From assembly GCA_016841205.1 (NCBI GenBank), contig JAENZP010000013.1, forward strand, positions 1 to 64,000: DNA of 64,000 nucleotides, given 5' to 3'. Shown one piece after another: positions 59,914 through 64,000 of this stretch. This DNA is from Desulfoscipio geothermicus (GTDB lineage: Bacteria > Bacillota > Desulfotomaculia > Desulfotomaculales > Desulfallaceae). A model generated the notes under the pieces. The model saw only the letters and a program-made list of their open reading frames with translations. It searched no databases and had not been told where the DNA came from. Numbering within the stretch: position 1 is the first letter of the stretch; each line of letters opens with the position of its first letter. The position numbers were made by a program, and so were the translations under genes.

Positions 59914-60126
59914 ATGACAAATGTTAACGCCCCGATGGCTGGAAAATTACTTTCCATTGATGTAAATGTTGGTGACAAAGTAAAGAAAAATGATCCCGTA
60001 GCTACTCTGGAGGCCATGAAAATGCAAATTAAAGTGTTTGCACCGGCTGACGGTACCGTAGCAGAAATTAAAGCTCAGAAAGATACCAATATTGACCCGT
60101 CTGTAGTAATTATGACTCTGGAGTAA
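59914..60126 (+). CDS. Biotin carrier protein of a sodium-pumping decarboxylase
   Basis: A 70-residue biotinyl domain. The biotin site is EAMKMQ, with the lysine modified. VNAPMAGKLLSIDVNVGDKV and ADGTVAEIKAQKDTNIDP flank it in the usual barwell fold. It is shorter than acetyl-CoA carboxylase AccB and matches the free carrier subunit of oxaloacetate, methylmalonyl-CoA or glutaconyl-CoA decarboxylases. AAAGGAGGATCC gives a strong ribosome-binding site. The beta subunit follows after a pseudogene. It would carry carboxybiotin from a carboxyltransferase to the membrane pump; no carboxyltransferase alpha subunit lies in this window. Confidence 0.92.
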   Translation: MTNVNAPMAGKLLSIDVNVGDKVKKNDPVATLEAMKMQIKVFAPADGTVAEIKAQKDTNIDPSVVIMTLE

Positions 60127-60257
60127 TTATCCGTTTTTTCTACGGCCGGAGTAAAGAAAAAAATGTGTCGGCCGTCATCGCGGGATCCCTTCCTTATCTA
60201 ACACCTGCGCGGCGGCCGTCAACATTTTTTTAATAAAAACCACAGGTGAGGTAAAGA

Positions 60258-60493
60258 ATGGATTTTTTTACCTGGCTAATAACGATTTGCGCGGTAAGCC
60301 CTATCCTAAGCGGTGACAACGCCGATTCTAGGTCTTGTCATCAGCATTCCGATTGTTACTGTTGGCAGTCAACTATTTGGTAGTGAATAAGTTTCCGCCG
60401 TTCGTCTATATTGCGAAGGCTTGATTGGTTGGATGGCCGGAAAAGGTCTATCTATGACTGGTGGTTCTGCAGAAAAAGTCGTCAGAGCATAAT
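60258..60493 (+). pseudogene. TerC/YjbE family membrane protein, degraded
   Basis: The ATG at 60258 opens MDFFTWLITICAVSPILSGD plus NA, which matches the start of TerC-family proteins (LSGDNAVVIA). The frame is then lost. In another frame GLVISIPIVTVGSQLFGS follows, and after a stop FPPFVYIAKA then LVGWMAGKGLSM, matching the TerC segment FPxxxYxGAxLLGWxAG. At least two frameshifts, a stop and a large internal deletion are needed. The start still has AGGTGAGGTAAAG before it. It lies within the decarboxylase transcription unit. Confidence 0.72.
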
Positions 60494-60956
60494 GTCAGTG
60501 AATAATGCCAGCAATGTTGATTGAACTTTTAATATGTTCTACATTTATTAAATGCAATAATATACTATGCTGGTAAAGGTGATTTTATATTTCAAGTCCG
60601 ATACCCAAAAAGCTTATATTTACTAGATTTCTATATTTTTTTCGATTACTACTTGTAATATATTAACATAAATGTAATAATTATTTAAATATAATAAACT
60701 CTGTTTAATGTTATTTACTTGCATGGTAATTTTTAGGTAATTAATTTTGAATTTATTTTCGATTTCAATACCGCAAGCCCTAATTACGTGATGAAAAAAT
60801 ATTTTTAAGACGATTTTTATGATGGAAAATCGAAACTTGGGTTAGCAGGTTTGTTATATATCGCAATGATCACCAGTATGGTAAATAACTGGCTGGCGAT
60901 CAAGCAAGTTGTTTATGTTTATGTTTATGTTTAGATAAGGTGAGTGGTATTACGAT
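60494..60956 (+). other. AT-rich intergenic stretch before the beta subunit
   Basis: No gene is seen. A short tandem GTTTAT unit repeats about four times at 60911-60934, right before the ribosome-binding site AAGGTGAG of the beta-subunit gene. No second sigma-54 site with correct spacing was found here, so the beta gene may depend on the upstream promoter or on an unrecognised sigma-A promoter. Confidence 0.5.
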
Positions 60957-62225
60957 ATGAGCGAAATATTGCAAGTTATTGGAAGTTATGACTTTCTACA
61001 TAATGTGTTTTGCGGTTTTACGCACTTAACCTGGCAGGCTGCAGTAATGATAGCTATCGGCGCCATATTAATTTACCTGGGTGTTGCCAAGGATTACGAG
61101 CCGCTTTTACTGGTGCCCATCGGTTTCGGCTGTATTCTGGCTAACTTGCCGTTAACTGAATTAATTCATGTGCCGCGCGAAGGCTTTGTGTTTCGTGATG
61201 ATATCCACGACATATTGAATAACGTAGGATTATTACCGATGAGTGAGGGTTCAAAGCTTGTTGATCAGGGTATTTTGGACGTGCTCTATAACGCAGGTAT
61301 TGGTAACGAGCTGTTCCCCTGCCTGTTGTTCATCGGCATCGGCGCCATGACCGACTTTGGCCCGTTGCTGCAAAACCCCCGGATCATGATTTTGGGTGGC
61401 GCAGGCCAGTTCGGTATCTTTTTGACCCTGCTCCTGGCCCTGGCTATTGGCTATACTAAACTGGAAGCCATATGCATTGCTATTATCGGCGCATGCGATG
61501 GTCCTACTTCTATTTATATTACCACTAAATTTAACCCGACGCTGCTCGGCCCGATTTCAGTGGCCGCCTATTCTTACATGTCACTGGTACCGATTATTCA
61601 GCCCCCGGTGATGAAGATGGTTACAACTTGGAAAGAGCGCAAAATGACCATGTCATACCAAAAGCTTAAACCAGTTTCTCAAAGGACTAAGGTATTATTC
61701 CCAATCGTGGTTACCATTGTTACCCTGCTAATTGCCCCCTCCGGAGCTCCTTTAATGGGAACTTTGATGCTGGGCAACTTCCTGAGAGAGTGCGGCGTGG
61801 TCGGTCGTCTGGTGAAGTCGGCGGAAAACGAAATTGCCAGTGTCACCACCCTGTTCCTCGGACTGACCGTGGGTGCCACCATGAATGGCGACGTGTTTTT
61901 AACGGCTAAAACGCTTGGCATCTTCGCCCTCGGTTTTATTGCCATTTGCAGCGATACCGCCTTTGGTGTCTTTGGTGCCAAGATCATGAACATCTTCTCA
62001 AGGGTAAAGGTTAATCCTTTAATTGGTGCAGCCGGCATCTCGGCTTTCCCGATGTCAGCCCGCGTAGTGCATAAAGTCGGGACTGAAGCCAACCCGCAGA
62101 GTTACCTGTTGATGCATGCTATGGGCGTGAACACCAGCGGGCAGATTGGGTCAGTGCTGGCAGCCAGCGTAATGATCGCTGTTATAACTGCTTTGCAAGG
62201 TATGGGTGTTAATTTGGCTTTATAA
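60957..62225 (+). CDS. Sodium-translocating decarboxylase beta subunit
   Basis: A 422-residue polytopic membrane protein that decarboxylates carboxybiotin and exports sodium ions. It belongs to the OadB/GcdB/MmdB family. Diagnostic segments are LFIGIGAMTDFGPLLQNPRI, IIGACDGPTSIYITTKFNP (with the essential Asp), LGLTVGATMNGDVFL and the C-terminal NPLIGAAGISAFPMSARVVH. Full length. A small membrane subunit follows. The source acid (oxaloacetate, methylmalonyl-CoA or glutaconyl-CoA) cannot be told without the alpha subunit. Its expression probably depends on the sigma-54 promoter at 59754. Confidence 0.95.
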   Translation: MSEILQVIGSYDFLHNVFCGFTHLTWQAAVMIAIGAILIYLGVAKDYEPLLLVPIGFGCILANLPLTELIHVPREGFVFRDDIHDILNNVGLLPMSEGSKLVDQGILDVLYNAGIGNELFPCLLFIGIGAMTDFGPLLQNPRIMILGGAGQFGIFLTLLLALAIGYTKLEAICIAIIGACDGPTSIYITTKFNPTLLGPISVAAYSYMSLVPIIQPPVMKMVTTWKERKMTMSYQKLKPVSQRTKVLFPIVVTIVTLLIAPSGAPLMGTLMLGNFLRECGVVGRLVKSAENEIASVTTLFLGLTVGATMNGDVFLTAKTLGIFALGFIAICSDTAFGVFGAKIMNIFSRVKVNPLIGAAGISAFPMSARVVHKVGTEANPQSYLLMHAMGVNTSGQIGSVLAASVMIAVITALQGMGVNLAL

Positions 62226-62273
62226 GAATGCTGGTTTCTCTATAAAAATACTGGTTAAAGTAGGTGATTATTA

Positions 62274-62399
62274 ATGGAAGTAATAGGCGATATGAGTTTT
62301 GGCTTATTGTTAACGATTGTGGCCGGGGGATTAACCATAATTTCTTTGGGAATCATGATTGTTATAGTAAATATTTTAAAAAGTTTCCAAAAAGATTAA
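62274..62399 (+). CDS. Small membrane subunit of the decarboxylase (OadG-like)
   Basis: A 41-residue peptide: MEVIGDMSFGLLLTIVAGGL followed by TIISLGIMIVIVNILKSFQKD. It has one membrane helix with an N-terminal polar end and a basic C-terminus. The ATG follows TAGGTGATT. In decarboxylase complexes a short gamma or delta subunit with one helix anchors the biotin carrier arrangement. Its place 48 bases after the beta gene and before the terminator supports that role, although its size is below typical OadG and no Zn-binding tail is present. Confidence 0.75.
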   Translation: MEVIGDMSFGLLLTIVAGGLTIISLGIMIVIVNILKSFQKD

Positions 62400-62415
62400 T
62401 CTCTATTGCCTTTGT

Positions 62416-62474
62416 ATTGATACTGGATAAGCCTCATGGCATGTTATATACCATGAGGCTTATCCAGTATCAAT
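62416..62474. terminator. 24-bp perfect hairpin after the decarboxylase cluster
   Basis: Bases 62416-62439 and 62451-62474 are exact reverse complements around an 11-base AT-rich loop (stem core ACTGGATAAGCCTCATGG). AAATTTTAAATTTT follows. This is much longer than needed for an intrinsic terminator. It stands between converging genes. Confidence 0.8.
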
Positions 62475-62531
62475 AAATTTTAAATTTTATATGCTGGTCC
62501 TCTCTCAAGAGAAATAGTTGGCAGAGTTGCC

Positions 62532-63932
62532 TTAAAATTTTATTTCCTTGTAACCTGGTGGTATACCGACAACCCGGGCGGTGAAATCGTTAAGGGCAAA
62601 TAAGTCACTTTTATCCACCTCATGAATACTTTTTTTACCCAGGGCTTTCACGGCATCTTTTATTTCTTCATTACAGGAACGCAAATATTTAGCTAGGGAT
62701 TCGGCTCCCTTATCAACATCCAACTTATTTTGATACTTGCCCTTGTACCAGACCAGCTCCGGGGGAGGCTCCCAGGGGAGCGGCTTTAATATTTGGGTAT
62801 GGCTCATAGCAAATAAAGCGACGCTGCCTATATAAACGGCATCCGCCCCCAGAGCTAAAGCTTTAAGATAGTCCCCCGGTGTGGCTAAACCACCTGACAC
62901 GATTAAACTTATTTGATTGCTCAAGGTGGTCTTTTTGATAAAATTAGCAGCTCTGATTACAGCAAATAAAGTTGGCAAACCAAAGTCATCCTGCAGTATA
63001 GGCGTAGTTCCTTTGGAACCGGCATTGCTTCCGTCCAGGGCAAAAAAATCCACACCTGAGGCCAGAGCTATGCTTAGATCTTCTTCCAAGTATTTACCTG
63101 CCGCCAGTTTTACCCCGATGGGAACCCCCTGTGTAACATCTCTTAAGTACGTAACCAGTTCTTTTAACTTGTTAAGCTCTCCTTCCATGCCGGGGTAGGT
63201 GGCATGAACAACCCCTTTTTCCCCCCAACTCAGACCCATCAGGCGTCTGATTTTCCAATCGATTTCCTTATCTTCAATGTAATGTCCGACCCCACCGGCC
63301 GCTCCCTGGCCGATATGGATTTCAATCGCATCCGCCTGCTTTAAAATAGCTTCATCCTTATTCCATTTACCCCTGTTATACTGGATAATAAGCTTTCCCG
63401 CTGCCTTCCTTTCTTCCTGCAAGAATGGTCCTTCGCCGGTATTAGTAGCCGTACCGGCCATATTACTACCTTTAGCCAGGGCAATTTTAGCCTTGGCAGA
63501 CAGCGCCAGGGCATAGGCCATACCGGAAATCATAATAGGCATCTCTATTTGCAGGGGCTTTTTGGCACAAGGCCCTATGGTCACCCTGGTGTCGATAGGA
63601 GCCCCTTCATCTGTGGGCAGCCTGTGCAATTGGGCAAAGTTAAACATAATACCATCAAAATTTGGCAGTTTTTTAGGGCTCCCCAAAGGCCGCTTGATCA
63701 TTTTTCCTTCCTGGGCCCTCATATTGGTTTCGAATATTTTCTGAAGCCCGGTTTTACGGGATGCCGAAACAAACTCCCATAAATTTTCAGAATAAGCATC
63801 CACCATTAACCTATGCACAAAACTGTCATTAGCTTTATCGATTGCTTTTCTGCCCAGCCAAACGGCCCCTTTATAGCCTATAAGCCCTAAAGCGGTAGCA
63901 ATAAACATATTTTTCAGCAAGCTATCAGCCAT
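62532..63932 (-). CDS. FMN-binding glutamate synthase-like protein
   Basis: A 466-residue protein of the archaeal/anaerobe GltS-type FMN domain family (glutamate synthase central region). A single N-terminal hydrophobic segment (LLKNMFIATALGLIGYKGAV) may anchor it. The barrel motifs are present: IMISGMAYALALSAKAKIAL, AGTATNTGEGPFLQEE (the Gly-rich loop), AIEIHIGQGAAGGVGHYI, GVKLAAGKYLEEDL, GSKGTTPILQDDFG and the FMN phosphate site SGGLATPGDYLKALALGADAV. The Cys cluster of true glutamate synthases is absent, and so is a glutaminase domain. The electron donor and substrate are unknown. AAAAGGAAGAAG precedes the ATG. Confidence 0.9.
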   Translation of the reverse strand: MADSLLKNMFIATALGLIGYKGAVWLGRKAIDKANDSFVHRLMVDAYSENLWEFVSASRKTGLQKIFETNMRAQEGKMIKRPLGSPKKLPNFDGIMFNFAQLHRLPTDEGAPIDTRVTIGPCAKKPLQIEMPIMISGMAYALALSAKAKIALAKGSNMAGTATNTGEGPFLQEERKAAGKLIIQYNRGKWNKDEAILKQADAIEIHIGQGAAGGVGHYIEDKEIDWKIRRLMGLSWGEKGVVHATYPGMEGELNKLKELVTYLRDVTQGVPIGVKLAAGKYLEEDLSIALASGVDFFALDGSNAGSKGTTPILQDDFGLPTLFAVIRAANFIKKTTLSNQISLIVSGGLATPGDYLKALALGADAVYIGSVALFAMSHTQILKPLPWEPPPELVWYKGKYQNKLDVDKGAESLAKYLRSCNEEIKDAVKALGKKSIHEVDKSDLFALNDFTARVVGIPPGYKEIKF

Positions 63933-64000
63933 TTTCTTCTTCCTTTTGTCATAGTTTATGTTTATATTTTTCTATATCTATGGTGCATCTATACCACAAA

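Overview
The window looks like a chromosome segment of a spore-forming, anaerobic Firmicute of the Peptococcaceae/Desulfotomaculum kind. This is inferred from the gene order polA-mutM-ytaF-coaE, the sporulation genes (dacF-like, pdaB, ytaF, a DUF3794 coat-type protein), a decarboxylation sodium pump, two sigma-54 enhancer-binding regulators and moderately AT-rich DNA. No rRNA gene or CRISPR array was seen.

Layout. 1-14.5 kb is housekeeping: recA behind a promoter overlaid by two LexA-like palindromes, tRNA-Val(GAC) beside a tyrosine-recombinase remnant, an aldo/keto reductase, a DacF-type carboxypeptidase, pdaB, a DedA protein, an odd multidomain cytosolic protein, a CtpA protease, then polA-mutM-ytaF-coaE-lytic transglycosylase and tRNA-Leu(GAG). 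14.49-18.16 kb is a compact integrative element bounded by an exact 55-bp repeat of the tRNA-Leu 3' part. It carries an integrase, a HEPN-like protein, a Rep-like protein, a small unknown protein and about 1 kb of heavily palindromic non-coding DNA. 18.1-20.9 kb and 29.3-32.5 kb are graveyards of mobile DNA: serine recombinase, group II intron reverse transcriptase, several copies of one tyrosine recombinase family, IS3 and other transposases, and a UvrA-like fragment. They also hold an intact DUF2829 (Tad2-like) gene. Between them lie a membrane-bound LuxR regulator and a 2,290-residue S-layer-anchored surface protein.

32.5-38 kb holds a rifampicin-phosphotransferase-like enzyme with a TetR regulator and an MFS exporter. 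38-42.4 kb holds small secreted or spore-type proteins, including Hsp20, a DUF3794 protein with 66-bp coding repeats, and an orphan Nif11-type RiPP precursor. The RiPP gene follows a CBS-PAS-sigma-54 regulator that is itself preceded by two complete, tandem, terminator-linked structured RNAs resembling the Moco/Tuco riboswitch. 45-58.7 kb is metabolic and repair genes (lipoprotein, Fe-S flavoprotein, Mug glycosylase, NudC, permease, PRTase, PflX-type radical SAM, a second sigma-54 regulator, DUF2520 protein, SWIM-SNF2 helicase). 59.7-62.4 kb is a biotin carrier / decarboxylase beta / small subunit cluster behind a textbook sigma-54 promoter with paired upstream sites. An FMN-binding glutamate-synthase-like gene closes the window.

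The strongest candidates for something new are the tRNA-Leu element with its hairpin-rich region, the tandem riboswitches feeding a sigma-54 regulator and a RiPP precursor, and the Tad2-like gene stranded among mobile remnants. All functional calls come from reading motifs by eye; no database search was run.
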